Both the position numbers and the translations under genes were made by a program. The notes below the pieces were generated by a model that saw only the letters and a list, made by a program, of their open reading frames with translations, searched no databases and was not told the DNA's origin. DNA of 9,686 nucleotides from JBCCFK01 sp965262315 (lineage in GTDB: Bacteria > Actinomycetota > Acidimicrobiia > Acidimicrobiales > UBA8592): assembly GCA_965262315.1 (NCBI GenBank), contig CBDHFJ010000052.1:1-9686 (forward strand), written 5' to 3'. This document shows positions 1-6,477 of the stretch, in pieces. How positions within the stretch are numbered: position 1 is the first letter of the stretch; each line of letters starts with the position of its first letter.

Positions 1-844
1 TGGCGGCACGTTCCGCCTGATCAGCCGCGTGGTCGCCGAGATGGGTGTCGAGTGGTCTGCCGTGGACCTCAGCGACCCCGCAGCACTCGCCGAGGCGATG
101 CGTCCCACGACCCGGTTCGTGTGGACCGAGACGCCCACCAATCCCATGCTCGGCGTCGTCGACATCGCCGCGCTGGCGGAGGTGACCCACGCCGGCGGCG
201 CCATGCTGGTCGTCGACAACACGTTCGCGACGCCGTATCTCCAGCAGCCGTTGGCCCACGGCGCCGACATGGTCGTCCACTCCACCACCAAGTACGCCGG
301 CGGCCACTCCGACGTCGTGGGCGGCTTCGTGGCGACCAACCATGCCGAGGTCGACGAGCAGCTCGGTTTCCTCCAGAACGCCGTCGGTGCCGTACCCGGC
401 CCGATGGACTGCTACCTGCTGCTGCGGGGCCTGAAGACGCTGGCGGTGCGAATGGACCGCCACTGCGACAACGCCGAGGCCATCGTCGAGTTCCTGCAGG
501 GCTCCAACGCCGTCAGCGAGGTCATCTATCCGGGATTGGCCACCAACCCCGGCCACGGTGCCGCGGCGAAGCAGATGAAGCGGTTCGGTGGCATGGTGTC
601 GTTCATCGTGGCCGCCGGTGCCGAGGCGGCCAACGAGTTGGTGGCCCGGACCGAGGTGTTCACGCTGGCCGAATCGCTGGGCGCGGTCGAGTCGCTGATC
701 GAGGTTCCGGCCGGCATGACCCACCTGTCGGTGGCCGGGTCTGCACTCGCCGTCGATCCTGCCCTGATCCGACTCTCGGTCGGGCTGGAGAGCATCGACG
801 ATCTCGTCGCCGATCTCCGCCAGGCCATCGCCGCGGTCTCGTAG
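1..844 (+). CDS. Trans-sulfuration PLP enzyme (cystathionine gamma-synthase/lyase family), 5' truncated by window
   Basis: This is the C-terminal part of a fold-type I PLP enzyme of the Cys/Met metabolism family, a cytosolic enzyme of methionine/cysteine interconversion. The frame is open from base 2 (GGTFRLISRV, the usual YGGT(Y/F)RL region near residue 110 of the family), so the true start is upstream; the GTG at 29 is internal. Numbering from that GTG, I see ETPTNPMLGVVDI (34-46), VVDNTFATPY with the Asp that contacts the PLP ring nitrogen (D63), and HSTTKY with the Schiff-base lysine K88. The C-terminal SLGAVESLIEVPAGMTH and RLSVGLE blocks are also family hallmarks. The subtype (gamma-synthase, gamma-lyase, methionine gamma-lyase) cannot be settled from this fragment; the ESLGAVESLIE block favours the cystathionine gamma-synthase/lyase side over the sulfhydrylases. 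The stop TAG is at 842-844. It is followed by a possible terminator, and the next gene starts about 145 bp away, so it probably ends its own transcript. Confidence 0.9.
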   Translation, partial: GGTFRLISRVVAEMGVEWSAVDLSDPAALAEAMRPTTRFVWTETPTNPMLGVVDIAALAEVTHAGGAMLVVDNTFATPYLQQPLAHGADMVVHSTTKYAGGHSDVVGGFVATNHAEVDEQLGFLQNAVGAVPGPMDCYLLLRGLKTLAVRMDRHCDNAEAIVEFLQGSNAVSEVIYPGLATNPGHGAAAKQMKRFGGMVSFIVAAGAEAANELVARTEVFTLAESLGAVESLIEVPAGMTHLSVAGSALAVDPALIRLSVGLESIDDLVADLRQAIAAVS

Positions 845-901
845 TTGTTCCCCATCGCAGCGTCGCCCGTCGGGCTCGGGCTGCTGCACGGCGCCGCCTG
901 A

Positions 902-945
902 GGCGCTCGCTCGGTCACGAGGCGCCCCTTCTCCGTTTCTTCCCG
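902..945 (+). terminator. Possible hairpin terminator after the trans-sulfuration gene
   Basis: GGCGCTCG (902-909) can pair with CGAGGCGCC (918-926), with G921 bulged and an 8-nt loop. This gives an eight-pair GC-rich stem. It is followed by a pyrimidine-rich tract (about 925-945) containing a TTT. Its place between two same-strand genes fits intrinsic termination, but there is no clean T-run, so this is tentative. Confidence 0.35.
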
Positions 946-988
946 TCGCCATCATGGTTTGCTCACATGCCGCCCGCACAGTGGCGCC

Positions 989-2239
989 ATGGACGAACGA
1001 GACCAGATGGCTTGGCTGGCCCGACGGGTCGGGTTCGGGCTCGGGCCGGACCAGCTCGACGAATGGGTTGCGCTCGGCGCTGACACTGTTCTCGACCTCC
1101 TGACCACACCCGACGCGGCCGGCGTCCCCGTTCCTGCCGACCCGTTCCGCGAACTGGATCGCACGAGCGACGACGACGGGTTCATTCGGGAGCCGATCCT
1201 GGCCTGGTTCGGCCACGCCATCGCCGCGGAGCGTCCGCTCCAGACCTGGATGCAGTGGTTCTGGCATGACTTCTTCGCCGTGTCTGCTGCCGTCGTCCGT
1301 CAGCCGGGGCTGGTCTTCGACCACTTCAACCTGCTGTTCGACCAGGGGCTCGGCAACTTCGGGGACCTCCTGCGCGCCATGACCATCGATGGAGCCATGC
1401 TCGTCTTCCTCGACGGCACCCACAGCACGGCCGCGGCCCCGAACGAGAACTACGGGCGCGAGCTGCTCGAGCTGTACTCGGTGGGGGTCGGCGAGTTCGA
1501 CGAGAACGACGTCCTCGCTGCGGCGCGGGCGCTCACGGGCTGGGTCGTCCGCGCTCGCATCGACCTGCGTGTGCAGTTCCTGGCGTTCCGCCACGACGAC
1601 ACGCCGCAGCAGCTCCTGGGCGTCGACGGTGTGTCCGATGTCGACGGGGTGATCGATGCTGTGGTGGCTCACCCGGCGACGGCGCCTCGCATCACCCGGC
1701 TGCTCGCGCGACGGATCCTCGGTGAGGTCGACGACGCGTTCGTCGCCCGACACGCCGACTCCTTCGCCGCGGACCTCGAGCTCGCCCCGCTCGTTCGGGC
1801 CCTGCTCGAAGACGGTCTGGACGGCGCCGGGTCGGCCGTGGTGATCGAACCGTTCCCATGGTTCGTCGGCGCGGTCCGTGCGGTCGGGAGCCCACCCCGT
1901 GAACGGTCGATCGGCGATGCCCTCCGCATGGCAGGTCAGATCCCGTTCCTCCCACCCAACGTGGGTGGGTTCCCGCCGCCATCGTCGTACCTGACCACCT
2001 CGGCGACCGTGGCCCGCTTCAACATGGCGAACGCGATCGCCGACAGTGCCGACCGCCCGACACCGCTCAACCAGGCCGCCGAGTCCGGCGACGTGGACGC
2101 CATGGCGGACGCCCTCGCGCTCCCGTCGGGCTTCTCCTCGGACACCGCAGGGGCCATCGCGAGCCTCACCCGACCGAAGGACCGACTGGCCGCTGCGCTG
2201 GCGTCGCCCGACCTGATCGTCTCCCAGGAGCTGTCGTGA
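989..2239 (+). CDS. DUF1800 domain-containing protein
   Basis: The product is a 416-residue DUF1800 family protein of unknown biochemical function. Signature blocks appear in order: LARRVGFG (10-17), MQWFWHDFFAVS (88-99), MTIDGAMLVFLDG (131-143), NENYGRELLELYSVGVG (152-168) running into DVLAAARALTGW (174-185), and MAGQIPFLPPNVGGFP (324-339). The C-terminus (LASPDLIVSQ) resembles the family's usual ending. The ATG at 989 is preferred over an in-frame TTG at 959, because the family's usual N-terminal LARR-F-G block then starts about 10 residues in; the ribosome binding site is weak. The length is at the short end for the family. No N-terminal signal peptide or membrane segment is visible, although many relatives are thought to be exported. 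Its stop overlaps the start of the DUF1501 gene by 4 bp (GTGA, 2236-2239), so the two are translationally coupled and probably work together, as this pair does in many bacteria. The family assignment is firm; the role is unknown. Confidence 0.9.
   Translation: MDERDQMAWLARRVGFGLGPDQLDEWVALGADTVLDLLTTPDAAGVPVPADPFRELDRTSDDDGFIREPILAWFGHAIAAERPLQTWMQWFWHDFFAVSAAVVRQPGLVFDHFNLLFDQGLGNFGDLLRAMTIDGAMLVFLDGTHSTAAAPNENYGRELLELYSVGVGEFDENDVLAAARALTGWVVRARIDLRVQFLAFRHDDTPQQLLGVDGVSDVDGVIDAVVAHPATAPRITRLLARRILGEVDDAFVARHADSFAADLELAPLVRALLEDGLDGAGSAVVIEPFPWFVGAVRAVGSPPRERSIGDALRMAGQIPFLPPNVGGFPPPSSYLTTSATVARFNMANAIADSADRPTPLNQAAESGDVDAMADALALPSGFSSDTAGAIASLTRPKDRLAAALASPDLIVSQELS
1951..1969. repeat. Perfect short inverted repeat inside the DUF1800 gene
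   Basis: CCCACCCA (1951-1958) and TGGGTGGG (1962-1969) are exact reverse complements around a 3-nt ACG centre. The repeat lies in the codons for the conserved PPNVGG block, so coding constraint may explain it. Confidence 0.5.
2226..2230 (+). promoter_or_regulatory. Ribosome binding site of the DUF1501 gene
   Basis: AGGAG lies 5 nt before the GTG at 2236, inside the end of the DUF1800 gene. It supports this GTG as the start and fits coupled translation of the pair. Confidence 0.75.
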
Positions 2240-3507
2240 ACCACGTCACCCGCCGTCGATTCCTCACCTTGTCCGGCGGAGCCGGGCTGGCGCTGGCCGG
2301 CTGTTCTGCCGGCGAACCCACTCCGATCGCCCCGGACTTCTCGGCGCTCGCGCCGAGCGGTGTCGACCCCACCCCCGACGCGGACTCACCGGTGTCGACC
2401 GCCGGCACCGTCCCGGCCTCGGGGCGGGTCCTCGTCGTGGTCCAGATGGGTGGAGGCAACGACGCCCTCAACACCCTGGTTCCCGACGATGGTCGCTACC
2501 ACGACGCTCGTCCCACCCTCGCCCTACCCGACGGCGACCTCCTGCCGCTCGCCGGGACCGACATGCGACTGCACCCGTCACTCGCTCCGCTGGCTGATCA
2601 CTGGGACCGCGGCGACCTCGCGGCACTGCATACCATCGGTCTGCCAGAGCAGTCGCGGTCCCACTTCGTCGCGCTCGACACGTGGTGGGCCGGGTCGCGG
2701 GCCTCCACGTCGGCCGGTGGCTGGCTCGGCCGGTGGTTGGACGCCACGGCTTCCGATGACGCAAACCCGGTTCGTGCGGTCGCGCTCGGTGGCGGGTCAC
2801 CGGCGCTGGTGGGGCACGTGAGCTCACCCGCAGTGGTCCAGTCACCGGGCGCGCTGGAGCTCCAGGACCGCTCGGGTGCGGACCTGGTGACCGCAGCGTT
2901 CGAGGACATGGGAGGCGCCGGCGACGGGCTTCTCGGTCAGGCGAGGGCAGCCATTCCAACGACGCTCCACACCATCGACCAGCTCGCGGGGGCAATCGGA
3001 ACCTCGGGTGACGTCGACGGCTACAGCCCCGCGTCGGCGGTGTCCCTGTTCGACGCTGCCGCGGACATCATCCAGGCGCGGCTCGGCACTCGGGTGATTC
3101 TGATCAACCTCACCGGCTACGACACCCACGCCAACCAGCTCGCAACCCACGCCCTCCTGCTCGGGCAACTCGCCGACGGGCTGGCGCGCCTCTTCGAGCG
3201 CTTGGCCGAGTCCGGCGACGACGACCGAGTGGTCGCCCTCACCTACTCCGAGTTCGGGCGACGGGTCGCCGAGAACGGATCGGCAGGAACCGACCACGGC
3301 CAGGGCGGCCTGGCGTTCCTGTTGGGGCGCGCCGCGGACGGAGGCCGAGTGGTCGGCGAGGTCGACCTCGGGCGCCTGGACAACGGCGACCTCCGCATCG
3401 ACGTCGACGCCCGCTCGCTCTACGCCAACGCCCTCGACTGGCTCGGCGGACCGACCGACGAGGTGCTGGGAGGCAGCTGGGACACCTACGGGTTGCTCTC
3501 GGCCTGA
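2236..3507 (+). CDS. DUF1501 domain-containing protein, Tat-exported lipoprotein
   Basis: The product is 423 residues of the DUF1501 family, which belongs to the alkaline phosphatase/sulfatase-like superfamily; its reaction is unknown. The N-terminus has a twin-arginine motif (TRRRFLTL, 5-12), a short hydrophobic stretch, and a lipobox LAGC with Cys23. This predicts Tat export and lipid anchoring outside the membrane, followed by a Pro/Asp/Ser-rich linker (about 24-62). Family blocks follow: VVVQMGGGNDALNTLVP (67-83), RLHPSLAPL (111-119), SRSHFVALDTWW (140-151), GGWLGRWLD (161-169), GYDTHANQ (294-301) and SEFGRRVAENGSAGTDHG (338-355). The Asp and His residues of the first, fifth and sixth blocks are the likely metal or catalytic site by analogy to the superfamily. 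The GTG start is fixed by AGGAG at 2226-2230 and the 4-bp overlap with the DUF1800 gene. The family call and the export signal are seen directly; the substrate is unknown. Confidence 0.92.
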   Translation: MNHVTRRRFLTLSGGAGLALAGCSAGEPTPIAPDFSALAPSGVDPTPDADSPVSTAGTVPASGRVLVVVQMGGGNDALNTLVPDDGRYHDARPTLALPDGDLLPLAGTDMRLHPSLAPLADHWDRGDLAALHTIGLPEQSRSHFVALDTWWAGSRASTSAGGWLGRWLDATASDDANPVRAVALGGGSPALVGHVSSPAVVQSPGALELQDRSGADLVTAAFEDMGGAGDGLLGQARAAIPTTLHTIDQLAGAIGTSGDVDGYSPASAVSLFDAAADIIQARLGTRVILINLTGYDTHANQLATHALLLGQLADGLARLFERLAESGDDDRVVALTYSEFGRRVAENGSAGTDHGQGGLAFLLGRAADGGRVVGEVDLGRLDNGDLRIDVDARSLYANALDWLGGPTDEVLGGSWDTYGLLSA

Positions 3508-3556
3508 GTCGTCGGGTCGCTGTGCCGCCCGTGATCTCGCGGCGCGACTCGAACTA

Positions 3557-3578
3557 CGTTGTCGCCACAGCGGCAACG
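3557..3578 (+). promoter_or_regulatory. Hairpin next to the ribosome binding site of the DUF2510 gene
   Basis: CGTTGTCGC (3557-3565) pairs with GCGGCAACG (3570-3578) around a CACA loop, giving nine pairs including one G-T. The stem ends on the first base of the likely Shine-Dalgarno GGAG (3578-3581), which sits 6 nt before the ATG at 3588. It could modulate translation, or be a stem that ends the DUF1501 transcript, though no T-run follows. Confidence 0.35.
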
Positions 3579-3587
3579 GAGTGGCGC

Positions 3588-4727
3588 ATGGCGGCGACGA
3601 TCAACACCGGGACCATCATCGATCGGGTGGCGGAGGACCTCGGCGAGGATCTCTACGCCCGTCCGTCGCCACAGCTGCCCGGCATTCTCTACGCCGTTGC
3701 AGGCACCACGGTGGCAGCCGGTGTGATGCTCGTCTCGTTCCCGACCGACGCCACCTCCGACTCGCGGACCGGTCCGCTGATCGCCGCCCTGCTGCTCGTC
3801 GCTGCCGCGTACGGCCTGCTGGTGGGTGTCGACGCGGCTCGGGCGTCGCTGCGCCCAGGGGTCATCGCCATGCTGAGCATCGGCCTGGCCGGGACGGCCT
3901 TGCTCATCCCGCCGTTGGACGGCGGTTCGGCGGCGATCCGGGGACTGCTGATGGCGCTGGCCTTCGGAGTGGCATGGTTCGCACCCCACAGCCGAGGGCG
4001 GCCGTGGCTGCTCGGCTGGGCGATCGTCGGCCTGTGGGTGGCGCTGATCGACGCGGTGGAGAACGAACCGCTGACCTCAGGTGGCTTCGACACACCGGCC
4101 GCGGCCTCCAACGGCATCGGCGCGGCGTCGCTGATCTTCGGACTGATGTGTCTCGCGGTCATGTACGCCCTCGACAGGCGCGGTATGCGTGGGTCACTGG
4201 CGACCCCGTTCGCAGCCGTCGGCACCGCAGCTTTCGTGGTGGGGGTCTCGGCCGTCGTCGGCGACATCACGTCCGCGGCCGGCATCGGCACCCTCGTCCT
4301 GCTCGGTGGCGTGTTCCTGGTGTGGTTGGGGGCGCGGGGCCGCGATCGCCGGCTGACTGCGTGGCTCGGTGGTGGCGGGGTGTTCATCGGGCTGGCCAGC
4401 TACGCAGGCGAGATCTACGACGGAGACAATCCTCGTGTCGGTGGCGTCGTGCTCGCGGTGCTGGGACTGGCGCTCGCCGTCGGAGCTCACGTGGTCTCCG
4501 ATCGGTTCGCTGCCGACGAGGAAGCCGCCGCGGCACCGGTCGGCCTCGCGCCTGGCACCGGGACCGAGTCCGTCGCAGCGGGGCCACTGACCCCGACCGA
4601 CACGGGCGTGGTCGAGACACCGGCGTCGCCGTTGCCGGCACCGGGGTGGTATCCGGACCCCACCGGGGCCCATGCGCAGCGCTACTGGGATGGTGGCGGC
4701 TGGACCGAGCACGTGGCCGACGCCTGA
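3588..4727 (+). CDS. Multi-pass membrane protein with C-terminal DUF2510 domain
   Basis: The product is a 379-residue integral membrane protein. After a polar N-terminus (1-30) there are about ten hydrophobic segments, roughly 32-51, 63-82, 91-110, 118-133, 140-155, 176-194, 207-226, 231-248, 258-274 and 284-302. A charged, Ala/Pro/Thr-rich linker (about 305-350) leads to a DUF2510 domain (350-379; PAPGWYPDPTGAHAQRYWDG followed by GWTEHV). DUF2510 is a short Trp-rich module found mostly at the ends of actinobacterial membrane proteins; its binding partner is not known to me. The ATG at 3588 is chosen because GGAG (3578-3581) precedes it at 6 nt; an in-frame GTG at 3522 would add 22 residues with no membrane character. 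The gap to the DUF1501 stop is 80 bp, so co-transcription is possible but not shown. It converges with the minus-strand oxidoreductase gene, 30 bp away. I do not recognise the membrane part. Confidence 0.85.
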   Translation: MAATINTGTIIDRVAEDLGEDLYARPSPQLPGILYAVAGTTVAAGVMLVSFPTDATSDSRTGPLIAALLLVAAAYGLLVGVDAARASLRPGVIAMLSIGLAGTALLIPPLDGGSAAIRGLLMALAFGVAWFAPHSRGRPWLLGWAIVGLWVALIDAVENEPLTSGGFDTPAAASNGIGAASLIFGLMCLAVMYALDRRGMRGSLATPFAAVGTAAFVVGVSAVVGDITSAAGIGTLVLLGGVFLVWLGARGRDRRLTAWLGGGGVFIGLASYAGEIYDGDNPRVGGVVLAVLGLALAVGAHVVSDRFAADEEAAAAPVGLAPGTGTESVAAGPLTPTDTGVVETPASPLPAPGWYPDPTGAHAQRYWDGGGWTEHVADA

Positions 4728-4737
4728 GCGCGAGATG

Positions 4738-4757
4738 CCGCGGAGGCGGTGACGCGG
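4738..4757. terminator. Weak stem between convergent genes
   Basis: CCGCG (4738-4742) and CGCGG (4753-4757) can form a 5-bp stem with a 10-nt loop in the 30-bp gap between the convergent DUF2510 and oxidoreductase genes. The position suits a shared terminator, but the stem is short and has no T-run. Confidence 0.2.
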
Positions 4758-5679
4758 TCAGTCGTGGAAATGGAGGACCGCGTCGGCCAGCTGGTCGAGC
4801 TCGGGACCCCACTCGTCGGGCTCCTGTGACGGCATGACCACGAACTTCGTGGCGCCGGCATCGCAGAATTCCTTGATGCGGGCCTCGAGCCCCTCGCGGC
4901 CCTGGACCACGATGTCAGCGGGTTCGAGTTCGGGGCGACGCATCTGCACGGCCTTCACGATGCGCTCCGGCATCGATCCGTCGATGGTGTAGAGCAACAG
5001 CGCGCCGAAGTGGCCGCGGTCGATCGGGTCACGGCCCGCATCGGCGCTGTGCTGGTCGATGACGGGGATGGCGTCCGCGACATCGTCGGGGGTGCAGAAG
5101 CTCGGGAGCCAGCCATCGCCAAGCTGTCCCGTGCGGCGCAGCTCGCTGGGTGCCATGCCACCGAGCCAGATCTCCAACGGATCCTGGACGGGCTTGGGCT
5201 CGACCCTGACGTCGTCGATCTGGAAGCGCTCGCCATGGTGGGTCACGACCTCCTCGGTCCACAGGCGACGGAGCAAGGGAAGCGCCTCGTTGAACCACGG
5301 GGCCCGCTCCTTGCGCTCCACGCCGAACGCCTGGTGCTCGGCGAGGTTGACGGCCCCCAGCCCGAACGCCGGAAGGACGCGGCCGTTGGACACGCGGTCC
5401 AGGCTGGCGAGCGACTTGGCCAACAGGACCGGGTTGCGCCCGGGGACCACCATCACGCTGGGGCCGAACTTCAGCTTCTCGGTGGCGCGCCGCGGCCCAC
5501 GTCATGGCGACGATGGGGTCGAGGGTGGCTCCCGACACACGCTCGGCGAACCAGATCGAGTCGAAGCCGTTTCGCTCGAGCCCGTCGATCATGGGCTGGA
5601 GCCTGCTGGGCTCGTTGGTGTGTGACTGGGTGCCCAGCCCGAAGCCGATCCGGATCGTCTCGCCGTTCGATGCCTTCAT
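4758..5679 (-). pseudogene. LLM class F420-dependent oxidoreductase, broken by a one-base frameshift
   Basis: Two reading frames together spell one luciferase-like (LLM) flavin/F420-type oxidoreductase. The ATG at 5679 begins MKASNGETIRIGFGLG and runs to residue 65 (DPIVAMTWAAAR, codon ending at 5485). The family sequence then resumes one base later with TEKLKFGPSVMVVPGRNPV in the frame that ends at 4758. Removing one C (base 5484 or 5485) gives an uninterrupted 306-residue protein, a normal family length, with the usual beta-1 IGFGLG, the RNPVLLAKSLASLD and SNGR blocks (about 81-100), and the C-terminal LGGMAPSELRR and GDGWLPS blocks. As given, the first frame continues with an Arg/Pro-rich out-of-frame peptide to 5029. 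The break lies in GC-rich palindromic sequence (GGCGCGCC), so a sequencing error is as likely as a real mutation. It is the third gene of the operon with the hydrolase and the metY-like gene; the start is 18 nt after the hydrolase stop with only a weak ribosome site. The family call is strong; the substrate is unknown and F420 rather than FMN is inferred. Confidence 0.85.
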
Positions 5680-5697
5680 GCGGGCCAGCTTGGCACG

Positions 5698-6477
5698 TCA
5701 GCTGGCGAAGAACCGTGCCATCGCCCGACACACCTCGGCGGGCCGTTCGGTGGTCATGAAGTGTCCACATCCCGGGTACTCGACGTACTCGGCCCCGGAG
5801 ATGGCGGCAGCCACCGCCCGCCCCATCTTGGCGGGGGTCATCATGTCGTTCTGGCCGGCGATGACCAGCGTGGGGGCCGTCACCGCCGCAGCGGCAGCCT
5901 CGCCGTTGTAGCCGTTGGACGCCTGGAAGTCGGCATGGAGCGACCCCGGATGCGCCCTGACCTCGGCGCGCATGACGGCCGTGTCCAGGCCGTCCATCCA
6001 GATGCCGGGCGTCTGTCCGCCACCGACGTGACTGCCGGGGCTGTGTCCCCAGTCGACGACGGCGGCGATGGCGGTGGCGGGGTCGTCACGGGTGGCGTCG
6101 AGCAGCGCGTCGTTGACCGACAGTTCGAGGCCTGCGCCGAGGAGCGCCAGATGAGACACCCGGTCGGGATGGTTGCCCGCCACGTGCAGGGCGATCATCG
6201 CGCCCATGGAGTGACCGGCGATGCCGAAACGCTCGATGCCGCGAGCGTCGAGGTCGGCCACCACGGCGTCGGCATAGGCCTCCACGGTGTCGTGCGGGGG
6301 GCCCGCCGACTCGCCGTGGCCGGGGAGATCGTACGCAAGGACATCGAGGCCTCGGGCGGCGAGGTGGCGCGCCTGGGCCGCCCAGACGGTGCGGTTGCCC
6401 CCGGCGCCGTGGATCATGACCACCACCGGCCTTCCGCTGTGGTCGTGGCCGCCGGTGGCGGCATGCAGCGCGGTCAT
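5698..6477 (-). CDS. Alpha/beta fold hydrolase
   Basis: The product is a 259-residue alpha/beta hydrolase, probably a cytosolic esterase, lactonase or C-C hydrolase type enzyme. It shows the oxyanion-hole loop HGAGG (23-27), the LPGHGES block (51-57), the nucleophile elbow GHSMG with Ser90, the acid in AGQNDMMTP (Asp211) and the catalytic His in YPGCGHF (His239). All three triad residues are present and the length is standard for single-domain members. The ATG at 6477 overlaps the stop of the upstream metY-like gene by 4 bp (ATGA on the minus strand, 6474-6477), which means coupled translation. MetY genes often neighbour the homoserine acetyltransferase MetX, also of this fold. However, MetX is about 100 residues longer with a lid insertion that is absent here, so this is not MetX by length. 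The substrate cannot be inferred. The LLM oxidoreductase follows 18 nt downstream. Confidence 0.9.
   Translation of the reverse strand: MTALHAATGGHDHSGRPVVVMIHGAGGNRTVWAAQARHLAARGLDVLAYDLPGHGESAGPPHDTVEAYADAVVADLDARGIERFGIAGHSMGAMIALHVAGNHPDRVSHLALLGAGLELSVNDALLDATRDDPATAIAAVVDWGHSPGSHVGGGQTPGIWMDGLDTAVMRAEVRAHPGSLHADFQASNGYNGEAAAAAVTAPTLVIAGQNDMMTPAKMGRAVAAAISGAEYVEYPGCGHFMTTERPAEVCRAMARFFAS

Noticed and set aside
959..988. TTG start for the DUF1800 protein
   Set aside because: It adds ten residues of no family character; the ATG at 989 places the LARR block at the normal distance.
945..988. Promoter before the DUF1800 gene
   Set aside because: No -35/-10 pair of acceptable sequence and spacing could be found by eye.
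52..1083. Long plus-strand open frame over the trans-sulfuration gene
   Set aside because: It reads as Arg/Pro-rich peptide with no family motifs and overlaps a clear PLP enzyme in another frame; typical of high-GC shadow frames.
3581..4837. 418-codon plus-strand frame over the DUF2510 gene
   Set aside because: Arg-rich shadow; the overlapping frame has membrane segments and a DUF2510 domain.
5029..5484. Continuation of the oxidoreductase N-terminal frame as a genuine 216-residue protein
   Set aside because: Past residue 65 the frame turns Arg/Pro-rich with no similarity to the family, while the family sequence continues in the neighbouring frame.
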